From NCBI RefSeq assembly GCF_000739635.1, contig NZ_BATQ01000171.1, positions 79,528 through 143,527 on the forward strand: a stretch of 64,000 bases of DNA, in the 5' to 3' direction. This stretch comes from Verrucomicrobium sp. BvORR034 (lineage in GTDB: Bacteria; Verrucomicrobiota; Verrucomicrobiia; Verrucomicrobiales; Verrucomicrobiaceae). Made by a program: the position numbers and the translations under genes. The notes below the pieces were generated by a model. It did no database searches. It was not told the DNA's origin and saw nothing but the letters and a program-made list of their open reading frames with translations. Below, in pieces: positions 54,038 to 63,738 of this stretch (the stretch's first letter is position 1; every line of letters starts with the position of its first letter).

Positions 54038-54970
54038 ATGCATGCCAAGTGCATCATGGCCGAGACGCGTGACATCCCTGACTACCCGCTCACCGACTAC
54101 GTGCAGCCGGAGATCGCCGAGCTGGGACTGTACGTGGGTCGCTTCGAAGTGCTCAATACCCAGATGGACCGCCCGCCCGGCATGCATCGCCACGGGCATT
54201 TCGAGCTCTTCTGGCTGCATGGTCCTGCGGCACACTTTAATGACTTCGAGCACTTCAAGCTCCCAGCGACGCGCCCGTCCTTCATCCTGGTGAGCCCCGG
54301 TCAACTGCACCGCTGGGAAGGTGCCGATGACATCCGCGGCACACTGATCTCCTTCACCACGGCGTTCTTCGATGGCAGGGAGCCTCCGCCCAGCCGCCTG
54401 ATGCAGCTGGGTTATGTGAACCGCATGTGTTACCCACCGGTGCTGACGGCGGACGCCGACCTTGAAGCAGGTGTCGCCCCACTCATCGCGCGATGCGAAC
54501 AGGAGTACGCCACCCGCGGTGAGGGGTGGATGGAGATGTGCCGACACAGCATCCGGCTGATCCTGCTGCTCGCCAGTCGTGCCTGGTTGCGGCATGAGCC
54601 GGAGCCCAGAGAGACAGGGCGCTCACGGGAGCTGTTGCAGCGGTTCCAGGCGGAGGTGGAGAACAGCTTCCGCCAGCCGATGTCTGTGGCCTCCTACGCC
54701 AGGAGATTGGGGGTGACCGCAGGGCACCTGAACGATGTGGTGAGACAGTTCACCGCTGGCACCGCCGGCGAGCTCATTCACGCCCGGGAGCTGCTGGAGG
54801 CCCGGCGCCTGCTCATGCATACAGAGCTCAGCGTGTCGGAGATTGCCTATCAACTGGGCTACAAGGACCCTTCCTACTTTGCCCGGGTCTTCCGCAAAAG
54901 CACCGGCCAGGCCCCGGCGGATTTTCGCACCGCCATCCGTGAGACCTGTCGGGCCGGAGTGGGTGCATGA
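54038..54970 (+). CDS. AraC-family transcriptional regulator
   Basis: 310 residues from the ATG at 54038; an ATG at 54056 is possible. Cupin N-domain (MHRHGHFELFWLHG) and a C-terminal HTH (about 205-300) with LGVTAGHLNDVVRQFT and YQLGYKDPSYFARVFRK. Located 48 bases after the TIM-barrel-like gene and 116 bases before the MDR gene, so it may regulate the enzymes downstream. Confidence 0.9.
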   Translation: MHAKCIMAETRDIPDYPLTDYVQPEIAELGLYVGRFEVLNTQMDRPPGMHRHGHFELFWLHGPAAHFNDFEHFKLPATRPSFILVSPGQLHRWEGADDIRGTLISFTTAFFDGREPPPSRLMQLGYVNRMCYPPVLTADADLEAGVAPLIARCEQEYATRGEGWMEMCRHSIRLILLLASRAWLRHEPEPRETGRSRELLQRFQAEVENSFRQPMSVASYARRLGVTAGHLNDVVRQFTAGTAGELIHARELLEARRLLMHTELSVSEIAYQLGYKDPSYFARVFRKSTGQAPADFRTAIRETCRAGVGA

Positions 54971-55086
54971 GGGCGTTGCCCCACCCGGATCGGAACGTCA
55001 TCCTCAAAAAGTACTGGTTGGTCCGCGGAATGTGCCGGGATCCAGAATTGTGCGGATGGGCGTAGTGAGAGATGCTCCCACCAGCC

Positions 55087-56106
55087 ATGAAAGCGATCGC
55101 CCTCACCCACTATCTGCCCATTGCCGACGAGAAGTCCCTGTTCGACACGGACCTTCCCCAACCCACCCCGACCGGCCGCGACCTGCTGGTGAAAGTGCAG
55201 GCCGTCTCCGTGAACCCGGTGGACACCAAGGTGCGCTCCCCCAAGCCTGTGGTGGAAACCACGCCCAAGGTGCTCGGATGGGATGCGGCTGGCATTGTGG
55301 AAGCCGTGGGCCCGGAAGTGACCGCGTTTAAGCCCGGGGATGAGGTGTACTACGCTGGCGACATCACCCGCCCCGGCTCGAATGCGGAGTATCAACTGGT
55401 GGACGAGCGGATCGTGGGACACAGGCCGTCGTCCCTCGACTTCGCCGGTGCCTCCGCTTTCCCGCTGGTGACCCTGACCGCCTGGGAGGCCTTGTTTGAG
55501 CGCCTTGGCATCGACCCAGCAGGGCGGAAGGATGCAGGAAAAACACTGCTCATCATCGGCGGCGCCGGCGGGGTGGGCTCGATCGCCATCCAGCTGGCCA
55601 AGCGTGCCGGTCTGGTGGTGATCGTGACGGCTTCCCGCCCTGAAACCACGGTGTGGGTGCAGGAGCTGGGCGCAGATCACATTGTGGACCATCGCGAGCC
55701 TCTGGGCCCGCAGCTCAAGGAGCTTGGGTTCGCCGAGGTGGACTACATCGCTAACTTCTTCAACACCGACATCTACTGGTCGGCCATGGCGGAGCTCATC
55801 CGGCCCCAGGGCAAGATCGTGGGCATCGTGGAGAACGACCAGCCGGTGGACATTGATGAACTGAAGGCGAAGAGCGCCACGTTCGTGTGGGAGTTCATGT
55901 TCACCCGCTCGAAATTCCAGACGCCCGACATGGCAGAGCAAGGCCGCATCCTCACTGAGGTGGCGCGCTTGATTGATGCGGGAGAGATCAAACCGATCCA
56001 TCGCGGCGTACTAAAGCCAATCAACGCCGAAAATCTGCGGCAGGCCCACGCGCTGCTGGAGAGCAAACGCAGCATTGGCAAAACCGTGCTGACAGGCTGG
56101 GCCTAA
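55087..56106 (+). CDS. Zinc-type alcohol dehydrogenase/quinone oxidoreductase (MDR) family
   Basis: 339 residues from the ATG at 55087. GroES-like N-domain (VKVQAVSVNPVDTKVR), Rossmann motif GGAGGVGSIAIQLAKRAG, and family motif VLGWDAAGIVEAVGPEV. No structural zinc cysteines, so an NADPH-quinone reductase type. Followed by an SDR gene 55 bases later. Reduction of reactive carbonyls is a typical role; not proven. Confidence 0.88.
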   Translation: MKAIALTHYLPIADEKSLFDTDLPQPTPTGRDLLVKVQAVSVNPVDTKVRSPKPVVETTPKVLGWDAAGIVEAVGPEVTAFKPGDEVYYAGDITRPGSNAEYQLVDERIVGHRPSSLDFAGASAFPLVTLTAWEALFERLGIDPAGRKDAGKTLLIIGGAGGVGSIAIQLAKRAGLVVIVTASRPETTVWVQELGADHIVDHREPLGPQLKELGFAEVDYIANFFNTDIYWSAMAELIRPQGKIVGIVENDQPVDIDELKAKSATFVWEFMFTRSKFQTPDMAEQGRILTEVARLIDAGEIKPIHRGVLKPINAENLRQAHALLESKRSIGKTVLTGWA

Positions 56107-56161
56107 ACTCGCCACGCCACTCTTAGCTCTCAACTCTTAACACCTCACCCAGATCACCACC

Positions 56162-56950
56162 ATGAACCTGCAAATCGAAAATCAACTCGCCCTCGTCTCC
56201 GCCTCCACCAAGGGCATCGGTCTGGCCATTGCCAGAGCACTCGCCCGCGAAGGCGCACGCGTCATTGTCAACGGTCGCAGTGCCGCCTCTGTGGATGAAG
56301 CCGTGGCCCGCATTCTCGAAGCCGTGCCGAACGCGCAGCTTGAGAAATTCCCCGGCGATCTCTCCGATGCCGCCACGGCGGAGAAGCTCGCGGCTGCCTA
56401 TCCTGAGGTGGACATCCTCGTGAACAACCTGGGCATCTTTGATCCCAAGCCTTTTTCCGAGATCCCCGATGCGGAGTGGCAACGTTTCTTCGACGTAAAT
56501 GTTCTCAGCGGGGTGCGGCTCAGCCGTCTCTACTTCGACGGCATGATCAAGCGCAATCGCGGTCGCATTATCTTCATCTCCAGCGAGAGCGCCCTGCACA
56601 TCCCGTCTGAGATGATCCACTACGGCATGACCAAGACCGCCCAGCTCGCGGTGGCCCGTGGCCTGGCGGAGCTGAGCGCCGGAACCGAGGTGACCGTGAA
56701 CAGCGTTCTACCCGGCCCCACCCGATCCGAAGGGGTGGAAGAGTTCGTGGATAAACTCAGCGGCGGTCAGCCCTTCGAGGCGTTTGAGAAGGAGTTCTTT
56801 GAGAAAGTGCGCCCCACCTCCCTGCTCAAGCGGTTCGAGACCGTGGATGAGATTGCCAATGTGGTGGCCTTCGTCTGCAGTCCCCTCGCTTCCGGCATCA
56901 ACGGCTCTTCCGTGCGCGTGGAAGGTGGGTTGGTGAAAGCGATCGCCTAA
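56162..56950 (+). CDS. Short-chain dehydrogenase/reductase
   Basis: 262 residues. NAD motif SASTKGIGLAIA (13-24), NNLG, catalytic Ser about 142, Tyr154 and Lys158 (YGMTK). Close to 3-oxoacyl-ACP reductase-like SDRs. Same direction as the MDR gene. A strong terminator at 56986 ends the unit. Confidence 0.9.
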   Translation: MNLQIENQLALVSASTKGIGLAIARALAREGARVIVNGRSAASVDEAVARILEAVPNAQLEKFPGDLSDAATAEKLAAAYPEVDILVNNLGIFDPKPFSEIPDAEWQRFFDVNVLSGVRLSRLYFDGMIKRNRGRIIFISSESALHIPSEMIHYGMTKTAQLAVARGLAELSAGTEVTVNSVLPGPTRSEGVEEFVDKLSGGQPFEAFEKEFFEKVRPTSLLKRFETVDEIANVVAFVCSPLASGINGSSVRVEGGLVKAIA

Positions 56951-56985
56951 GCCAGCCCTGGGCGAATTTTTGCCCAGGCAAGTTC

Positions 56986-57022
56986 ACGCATCTCAACTCC
57001 GGTTGAGATGCGTTTTTCTTTT
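56986..57022 (+). terminator. Rho-independent terminator of the MDR-SDR unit
   Basis: ACGCATCTCAAC (56986-56997), loop TCCG, GTTGAGATGCGT (57002-57013), then TTTTCTTTT. A second weaker hairpin, CCTGGGC/GCCCAGG, precedes it (56957-56978). Confidence 0.9.
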
Positions 57023-57057
57023 GGCATCTCCCCCCTCACCCAGCCCACTTGCCACTC

Positions 57058-57654
57058 ATGTCGAAGCTCCCAGACGCCCTCAACAGCCTGCTCTCTGAAC
57101 TGGAACGCTTCGGGGAAGACCATGACCACGGCGACACGAAGCGGGAGTCGAAGATGCTCAACATCACCCGCGATACCGGAGAGTTTCTGGCCGCACTCAT
57201 CCGCGCCACCGGAGCCCGCAACATCCTTGAGGTGGGTGCCTCCAACGGCTACTCCACGCTCTGGCTGGCCTTTGCCTCCCAACCGCTGGGAGGAAGCATC
57301 ACGACGCTGGAGCGCTCCGCCGCCAAGGTGGCCATGGCGCGGGAGAACTACGAACAGTCCGGGTTGCAGGGACTGATCACCCTGGTGGAAGGAGATGCGG
57401 GCGACTTCCTGGGCAACGCCGACAGTGGCAGCACCGATCTGATTTTCCTCGACTCCAACCGGGCCGACTACCTGGCTTGGTGGCCCCATCTGAAACGCCT
57501 TCTGCGCCCCGGCGGCACCCTGGTGGTGGACAACGCCACCTCCCACCCCGAGGAAGTCGCGGGTTTCGTGGCAGTGGTGAATGCCGATGAAGCGTTCACC
57601 ACCGCGCTGGTGCCAGTGGGCAAAGGGGAGTTCCTGGCAGTGAAGGCGGGGTAA
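57058..57654 (+). CDS. O-methyltransferase, class I SAM-dependent
   Basis: 198 residues from the ATG at 57058 (a TTG at 57049 is less likely). SAM motif I LEVGASNGYSTLWLA; LIFLDSNRADYLAWWPHL and PGGTLVVDNATSHPEE are motifs of the CCoAOMT-like family. Separated from the SDR by a terminator, so own promoter or read-through. Substrate unknown. Confidence 0.85.
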   Translation: MSKLPDALNSLLSELERFGEDHDHGDTKRESKMLNITRDTGEFLAALIRATGARNILEVGASNGYSTLWLAFASQPLGGSITTLERSAAKVAMARENYEQSGLQGLITLVEGDAGDFLGNADSGSTDLIFLDSNRADYLAWWPHLKRLLRPGGTLVVDNATSHPEEVAGFVAVVNADEAFTTALVPVGKGEFLAVKAG

Positions 57655-57744
57655 GAGGAAATAGAAAAGATCGTCCACATCGGGCAACCATTCCCGCCCC
57701 CTCATGCTGTCCCAAGCACCCGTTTTCTAGATCAAACCTCATCT

Positions 57745-58386
57745 TCATTCAGGATCCGGGCTCCAAAGATGTTTTTTCGGCACCGGGAGTTTGGAGCGAT
57801 CAATGCGGAGAAAGATCGAGGTGGTACCAGCCTCAACAATCCATTGGTGAACCAGCGCGAGTCCTTCCACTTCTGCCTTCCCGGCAACCACCGACCTTCG
57901 TTCACTCACAAGTTTTTCGGCTTCTTCGGTTCCAACAATCCCGACCAGGACTGCCCCCAGCATGCTGGCACGATACGCACCTACTTTGCCACCGGACATC
58001 TCCTCCAGGAGGGCTGGCACAGCAGGCCGACCGAATGCCACCACCGCGGTCGTGAGGGGAAACTCCTTGGGAATCTGCTGGGTCCAGATGGACTCGGTCT
58101 GATCCATGCACTCCACCATCACAGGAAGGGCCCACTGGATGTCAAACTGCACCAAGAGCTCACCCACCCGCTTGTGCACCTCGTTGCTCTTCTTCGCGTA
58201 GAGCAGGGCAATCAGCTTGTTGCTGGCCAGATCGAAGCGGGCCTCATCCTTCTTCTCAATCGCCTCGGTCACCTGCTGGGCGAGAGTCTCCGCGTAAGAA
58301 ACCGCGAAGTTTGACTCACCAAGAAGCGGCAAGGAGCCCAAGCCCGACAGGGCTATGAGCACGGAGAGACAGTGGCGACGCAACAT
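57745..58386 (-). CDS. Hypothetical exported protein
   Basis: 213 residues, Sec signal (LSVLIALSGLGSLPLLG). The mature part is helical with alternating charged and hydrophobic pattern, like HEAT or TPR-like repeats (VGELLVQFDIQWALPVMVEC, FGRPAVPALLEEMS). No family recognised. Lies 58 bases downstream of the DUF4838 gene on the same strand. Confidence 0.65.
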   Translation of the reverse strand: MLRRHCLSVLIALSGLGSLPLLGESNFAVSYAETLAQQVTEAIEKKDEARFDLASNKLIALLYAKKSNEVHKRVGELLVQFDIQWALPVMVECMDQTESIWTQQIPKEFPLTTAVVAFGRPAVPALLEEMSGGKVGAYRASMLGAVLVGIVGTEEAEKLVSERRSVVAGKAEVEGLALVHQWIVEAGTTSIFLRIDRSKLPVPKKHLWSPDPE

Positions 58387-58444
58387 TCCGGGTTCCTTGT
58401 GTGCTCAACTGTTCATCGAATGCCGGATGTTTCAAGGCCTTCGA

Positions 58445-61126
58445 CTACCGGAACTCCAGATCGCCGAACAGGCTCCGGTCATTCATGTTGCCATTGCCAA
58501 TGTTTGAGGACCAGATGTAGCGGTCGATCTGATCGCGGATGAGGGGATGGTTGCGGGCAAAGTTGGCTCTCCAGAGAGTTCCGGTCGTGGGCACCCCTGC
58601 ACCAAGCGTCTTGAAAGGGATGGTGACCAGCGCCTGCCAGGTTCGAGTTGCCACATCGGTGCGGGAATGCACTTCCCACTCTCCTTTGAAGGCGGGATCA
58701 TCCTTGCCATGACGCGGGTCCATGACGTCCGCCACCGCCCCATTCAGCGCATCGTATCGTGCAGTGGGATGAATGCCGGTCATGAACCGATAGGCCAGCT
58801 CCTGGCCTGCATGAGGGGCCAGGTAGATGTCCACGGATTCTTTGTCACCCAAGGCCTGCTCACGCCGTGTGCCGGGCAAGGGAGGCTTGGTATCAGGCTC
58901 CAGTTCGCTGGTCAGCAGGAGGTACAGGTTCGACTGGTCATACAGCGCCCGCACGGACGACTTGCGAGAAAGCTTGTGGAAGGGAGGAACACGCGTGAAA
59001 TCCGCTTCCTCCGCTTTTGCCCAGGCACCGGACTCCAGCGTCACACCTGACGAGGCCGCCACCACCGCCAGACGTTTCTTGCCCGGCAACGGAGCGTCTC
59101 GCATGCTCTTGGTGTCCCAGTTGAAGCAGGTGTTCGCGAAGGGCTCCTGGTATCCATCGTGAGCGAGCCTCAAGTGCTCAGCCGAATGGCCGGAGAAAGG
59201 GAAAAAGACCTGAGCCCAATCTCCTTCCGATCTGGTGCGCGCGCCTTTCTTGTAAAGCGCGTCAATCGCCTCGTTGCGGGCATCGATCGCGTTCAGCAAC
59301 TGGTCCCGGGAGGGAGCATCTGCGAGCAGGACGAAGGACTGGTAGAGATGCACCACCTTGGCGAGATGGCGCAGGTAGTCGAACTCCGTTCGAACCAGCG
59401 CCAGGCGGGTCTTCACCTTGGGCGTCGCGGCCAGCGATTCCGCCCGTGCAAGATCACCCTCCAGCGCGGCGAGGACTTGGGGAGGATAGAGGAAAGCAAT
59501 GAGAGGAAAGGGATCCGTCACCGTCTTGCGCCGCCGACCATCATAGGTCTGGTAGCTCCACGCATCGCCCCGGGTGCCGATGTGATCTGAGTAAAGATTT
59601 ATGGCGTGGTAGAGCCGGTCGTAGAACGAAAGCATGGCCGGGGCCGAGCCCCCGAAAGCGGCCTCGCAGAACTCTGGCACCAGTTTGGCAGCCGAGTTGC
59701 CGACGGGATCATCAAACATACGGCCCATGGTGTAGTACACCGGGCCTTCCAGCCCATAGAGCTGGCCCGGCCCGTCGCGCAGCAGGCTCTGTGTTTTGTT
59801 CTCCGCCAGCCTTCTGACCTGTGCCTCCACAAAACCCGGCGTACGCATAGGCGTATAGCGGGTCACCAGATTCGGGCACCAGTTGTAAACGTAGCCGCTG
59901 AAGCCGCCCGGCACCTCATAGTCCCGCCAGGGAGCGATGTCGGTTTCATTCGTACCTGTCAGCATGATGTTCACGTTCGCCGGAAACGCTTTGAAGGTCT
60001 GGGGCGGGCGCGCCGTCAGGATGTAGGACATCATGGTGATCCGCCCCTGTGGATGCGATTTCAGAAGGCGCTCCGCTGTCAGCTTGTTGAAGGTCCAGAT
60101 CTTCTCACCCCAGTCGTCCCCCGTGCCATAAAGCGCCCCGCACTCCTTGCACTGGCATTCCTGATACCCATCCGGCTGCCCCAGATCCACCGAGGCGTAT
60201 CCGTTCTCCAACTGCCGCACCATGTCCTGGTAGATCAACTCCTGCACCTGGGGGTTGGAGAGGCAATACTGGGCATTGCCTGCGGGGACACTCTGCCGCT
60301 CGCCATTCACCAGCGCAAAGTACTCGGGGTGACTTTTGGAGTATTCTTCCGGAGGAATCGCCCGTGACCAGGTGTGCCCTCCGAAGAGAGAATCCACCCG
60401 TGGGAAACGGTTCAAGGAAAGGTCATAGAAACTCGCATTCGCCGGATGCGACGTATTGACCTTCAACAACGGGTTGTGACGGAGCTTAAGATCCCTTGGC
60501 ACAGAGGCCGTCGGCTTTTTGAGAAATTCGATGGCCGGGGAGTTCAGCAGATCGACCTTGGCGGCATCCGCCACCTGGCTGTACGAAGGAAGATCAGGAT
60601 AGAGGAAACGCGCCCCCAGATACTGCCGGGCAAAGTCGGCCGCTCCTTTGGCGGTGCCGACAAAGTCCCACCCTGGTTGGCGACGGTCTTTGGCCTCTAC
60701 AGGCAGCCGTGAGGGCGCGTCATGGCCGGCAATGATGACGTTCTCTCCGACGACCTGCTGCACATAGCCCCAACCTTCCAGTCGAAGGGCGTCAGGAACC
60801 TGCTGGGCAGCATATTTCGTCTGCCCGAGATAAATGCCCGGCTTGGACGGCTCGTGTTGCGACTCCTGCACCACAGGGATCTCCACGCCATTGGACTGAA
60901 AGGCGGTCTGCAACATGCGCGCTGTCTGTTGCAGGGATCCAGCGAGGGTCGTGGCCGGCTGCGAGCCGGAATCAGGCAGCACGATCTGATAGTTCGTCTT
61001 GCCATCGCTCCACAGCGAAAGATCTCCATTGGCAGACTGCGAGTGCAAAGACGCGGGAATCAAACAAGCCGCGGCCCACGCAAGGAGGCAACGGACATCA
61101 ACCGGCGGGGAGAGACGAAGGTTCAT
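58445..61126 (-). CDS. DUF4838 glycosidase-like exported protein with CBM9-like C-terminus
   Basis: 893 residues, signal peptide near residues 14-30. N-terminal GH-associated alpha/beta domain (about 40-130, IVLPDSGSQPATTLAGSL), a central DUF4838 TIM-barrel region (about 290-560, VDLGQPDGYQECQCKECGAL with Cys pair) and a C-terminal beta-sandwich (about 700-890, NLYLLLTSELEPDT... DKESVDIYLAPHAGQ) like CBM9. Likely acts on polysaccharides, alpha-glucuronidase-related fold. First of two genes on this strand. Confidence 0.85.
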   Translation of the reverse strand: MNLRLSPPVDVRCLLAWAAACLIPASLHSQSANGDLSLWSDGKTNYQIVLPDSGSQPATTLAGSLQQTARMLQTAFQSNGVEIPVVQESQHEPSKPGIYLGQTKYAAQQVPDALRLEGWGYVQQVVGENVIIAGHDAPSRLPVEAKDRRQPGWDFVGTAKGAADFARQYLGARFLYPDLPSYSQVADAAKVDLLNSPAIEFLKKPTASVPRDLKLRHNPLLKVNTSHPANASFYDLSLNRFPRVDSLFGGHTWSRAIPPEEYSKSHPEYFALVNGERQSVPAGNAQYCLSNPQVQELIYQDMVRQLENGYASVDLGQPDGYQECQCKECGALYGTGDDWGEKIWTFNKLTAERLLKSHPQGRITMMSYILTARPPQTFKAFPANVNIMLTGTNETDIAPWRDYEVPGGFSGYVYNWCPNLVTRYTPMRTPGFVEAQVRRLAENKTQSLLRDGPGQLYGLEGPVYYTMGRMFDDPVGNSAAKLVPEFCEAAFGGSAPAMLSFYDRLYHAINLYSDHIGTRGDAWSYQTYDGRRRKTVTDPFPLIAFLYPPQVLAALEGDLARAESLAATPKVKTRLALVRTEFDYLRHLAKVVHLYQSFVLLADAPSRDQLLNAIDARNEAIDALYKKGARTRSEGDWAQVFFPFSGHSAEHLRLAHDGYQEPFANTCFNWDTKSMRDAPLPGKKRLAVVAASSGVTLESGAWAKAEEADFTRVPPFHKLSRKSSVRALYDQSNLYLLLTSELEPDTKPPLPGTRREQALGDKESVDIYLAPHAGQELAYRFMTGIHPTARYDALNGAVADVMDPRHGKDDPAFKGEWEVHSRTDVATRTWQALVTIPFKTLGAGVPTTGTLWRANFARNHPLIRDQIDRYIWSSNIGNGNMNDRSLFGDLEFR

Positions 61127-61318
61127 GGAAAGGAAGGCGAGCGCACAGATTACGAGAGCGACCCGGCCTTTTTGTCACGATGAAGAGTCGAATCTCGCTC
61201 CAGAAGCACCTGTGTGGGGTCAAGGCATCTCTCCAAAGCCCTGGAAACTGCCCTCAAGAAATCCGAAATGTCAGTTCCTACTAGAACTCCGAAGTCGGAA
61301 CCGCACCGGTTGATATTT

Positions 61319-61642
61319 TCAAGCGTCATGCCGCCGCATCCGCCGCATTTTCAGAATCGACCAACGAAGAAAAGACACAACCAGAGAAACAATCCCATCA
61401 TGCATGAACACAAAGAGGAACCCCCCTCCGGCCAAGGCGGAAGTAAAATTGCTATAAATGGCGGCAAAGCGAGCCTCATCACCTACGCTATGCGCGTAAT
61501 CGACAATATACGCGATAAACCCAAAAGTGCACCAAACTGCTATGTGGATCAACATCCGCCACGCCCCGGCCAGCTTGTGCATGAGAATCGTCGCACAAGT
61601 ATTGACGAACAAAGCTGCCAGAACCGCAAAGGGGAGCACCAT
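61319..61642 (-). CDS. Small membrane protein, three helices
   Basis: 107 residues with helices at about 4-22, 28-49 and 70-95 and a basic C-terminus (RWSILKMRRMRRHDA). AT-richer than its neighbours. No Shine-Dalgarno is obvious. No family recognised. Confidence 0.55.
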   Translation of the reverse strand: MVLPFAVLAALFVNTCATILMHKLAGAWRMLIHIAVWCTFGFIAYIVDYAHSVGDEARFAAIYSNFTSALAGGGFLFVFMHDGIVSLVVSFLRWSILKMRRMRRHDA

Positions 61643-61724
61643 TCAAATACTTGATTAACAGATTAGTTTCAAAGGTACAGGATTGAATTGACCCGGGAAC
61701 CAGATTTGCTGCGCTGGCAGCAAG

Positions 61725-61753
61725 CCCTTCGGAATAGCCCGGCTTCTGGCACA
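61725..61753 (+). repeat. 29-base repeat, copy 1 (partner 62935-62963)
   Basis: Centre GGAATAGCCCG and CTGGCACA shared; 25 of 29 bases match. Confidence 0.55.
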
Positions 61754-61932
61754 TTCATCTACAGACACTTGATGACATCGAGACAATCCATCTGCCAGAC
61801 CATCTGGACAACGCCCGCGCGTGGGGACTGACGACGACTCACTTTGATCAAGGCACCGTGTACATGATCAGCATTTTTCGTTCCTCCGAAGCCAATCACG
61901 GTCTACGGTGCCACTGGCCACCGCGCATTGGT

Positions 61933-62158
61933 CTACCGGGGCAGAAGACATGTCTCAAGAATCTTCCCTGCGTTGTCGGTGACGATGATGACACTCATCC
62001 CTATCGCGTCGACGTTCGTCCTGATCTTGAACCGCCTCCCAAAAAAATGCCCGGCTGATAGCACCCGCCCCCCGGAAAGGCCATCCTCGCTCTTCACAGA
62101 CAGCTCGGGCCAGCTGCACCGCCCATTCTCGCAGCTCAGATGGGGACCTATTGCTCAT
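61933..62158 (-). pseudogene. Apparently frameshifted small protein of about 75 residues
   Basis: From the ATG at 62158 one frame reads SPSELREWAVQLARAV and CEERGWPFRG, helical and coding-like. Behind a run of six G (minus strand, about 62070-62075) another frame continues as GHFFGRRFKIRTNVDAIGMS and VIIVTDNAGKILETC to a TAG at 61933. Together about 75 residues, 226 bases, not divisible by three. A one-base insertion or two-base deletion in the G run fits. Function unknown. Confidence 0.4.
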
Positions 62159-62239
62159 AGGAAAGTCCGGCTTCATGTCTTTGATTCGGTTTTGATTGAT
62201 TGCTCTACGCCTTCTCTGGGGGTCACCGCCTGCTCTTTT

Positions 62240-62740
62240 TCAGCGTTCAGATGCATTTCCCTCTATCTGCTCATGCGACTGTCGTTTCAGGGAAATTAGC
62301 CATTTCTCCACCGCATGGCGAGTCCAGAACGCTTTCTTCTGCTCCTCGTTCATGCTCTCATGATACACCTTTGGAGCAGCAGCCGACAACAGAGCCGCTT
62401 CTTCGGACAGGCGATTCTGGAACTCAAGGCTCTCATCCAAAGAGAACCTCACGTCAAGCTTCCGCGCTATGCCGCCCTCGACAGAAGTTGCCAGGATACG
62501 GCGTGGATGGTCGAGCGGACTGTAAGTGCTCCAACGTCTTCGCGAATGTGCCTCCCTCCATTGGGCCAGGATAGCAGGCTTCTCACCTAGCAAGACGTCA
62601 GCATCGACCAACTCCATCCTTGATGCTTTCAGTCGAAGCATCGAATTCAACCCAGCAGAAGTGAGGCAGGAATTCCGTTGATGCACGCTGCACGAAACGA
62701 GCGCGGCCACCAGGAGTGCGAGAGCAAGTTTGGAGAGCAT
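62240..62740 (-). CDS. Hypothetical lipoprotein
   Basis: 166 residues from the ATG at 62740. Lipobox ALVSC (Cys17). The rest is soluble and charged (RLSEEAALLSAAAPKV, MNEEQKKAFWTRHAVEKWL). The C-terminal helix may act as peptide-binding or scaffold. No family recognised. Confidence 0.6.
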   Translation of the reverse strand: MLSKLALALLVAALVSCSVHQRNSCLTSAGLNSMLRLKASRMELVDADVLLGEKPAILAQWREAHSRRRWSTYSPLDHPRRILATSVEGGIARKLDVRFSLDESLEFQNRLSEEAALLSAAAPKVYHESMNEEQKKAFWTRHAVEKWLISLKRQSHEQIEGNASER

Positions 62741-63250
62741 TTGAATCGGTGGAATCCGGCTGTGCACTGTGATAATGTTTTGGAACCGAACCGCGCAGGC
62801 TTCATCAGATGTCGCTGCTCCTCAGACTCTTTCGTACGAGGCACTGTAGTGAACTGCACTTCTACGATCAAGCAGGTAAAGATTTCCGAAGAAGATTCCG
62901 CGAATGGCAGCCTCCGTCATCTTTCAGGCTGCTGCCCCTTGGAATAGCCCGTCTACTGGCACACTTTCAGCCCATAAACACGCCACCGCGCTCGACTCCC
63001 CAAGATCGTATCGAAGAAGGATGCTGCGAAAGCACAGATCGAACTCCGAGTGAGCCTCACGCTCCAGCTCCACAACCTCTGCCTCAGTCCGCCGCGAAGG
63101 TTTGAAATCAGCTTGGGAATCTCTCCGGCACGTTCATCCGGCACTTCCATCGGACCTAGGTCCTACTCGAGTACGCAGGCAATGTTGTTACTCTTTGCAA
63201 ACACGAACTTCATGAAGCCTGCGTCACACCCAATCCCATCGCCGACCCTG
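62741..63250. other. Intergenic, no convincing gene
   Basis: 510 bases. Holds the 62935-62963 repeat copy. A 33-codon minus-strand frame (about 62827-62925) looks mildly coding-like but is not supported. Confidence 0.5.
62935..62963 (+). repeat. 29-base repeat, copy 2 (partner 61725-61753)
   Basis: See partner; 25 of 29 bases match. Confidence 0.55.
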
Positions 63251-63673
63251 ATGAGGTTCAAGACCTCGTTGAAATCCCTCGCCACGGCAGCTCTCGCCAT
63301 GCTGATCGCGGGCTGCGCCACCAGCAGCCGGCTCGAGGAACACAAGACGATCGCCTACTCCGCTGGCTTCAAGGTCATCAACCCGGTGAAGCCGGACCAG
63401 GTCGCCATCCTTTCGTCACTCCCCAAGGACAAAGTCACACCCATCAACTACCAGGGCAAGACCTACTACATCCTGCCTGACGCAGAGAACAACCAGGCCT
63501 TCGTAGGGGGCAAGATGGAGTTCACGACGTATCAACACCTCTGCATGAAGAAGCTGCGCGAGGAGGAACGGGCCGCAGAACAGATGGACCAGGCGGCTGC
63601 TTACCATCACATGAACTGGGGTGCCTGGGGAGGCTGGCCGATGGGCTACGGACGGGTCATTCACTACCGGTAG
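63251..63673 (+). CDS. Hypothetical lipoprotein
   Basis: 140 residues from the ATG at 63251 (an upstream ATG at 63212 is possible). Lipobox LIAGC (Cys22). The middle has DUF6515-like features (INYQGKTYYILPDAENNQAF) and a C-terminal stretch rich in Trp/Gly/Met (HMNWGAWGGWPMGYG). Probable envelope-facing lipoprotein; function unknown. Confidence 0.65.
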   Translation: MRFKTSLKSLATAALAMLIAGCATSSRLEEHKTIAYSAGFKVINPVKPDQVAILSSLPKDKVTPINYQGKTYYILPDAENNQAFVGGKMEFTTYQHLCMKKLREEERAAEQMDQAAAYHHMNWGAWGGWPMGYGRVIHYR

Positions 63674-63738
63674 GATTTGGCACGGCATAAGGCCAAAGTC
63701 CGATAGCACAGCTCGCACCGCACAAGTAGCGTCGCTCC

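Larger units (their letters stand above)
61643..62239. other. Intergenic stretch with a broken small ORF and a repeat
   Basis: About 600 bases. Contains repeat copy 61725-61753 and the frameshifted ORF at 61933-62158. Nothing else recognised. Confidence 0.55.

Noticed and set aside
62827..62925. 33-codon minus-strand frame beginning MTEAAIRGIFFGN
   Set aside because: Too short, no Shine-Dalgarno, no homologue recognised.
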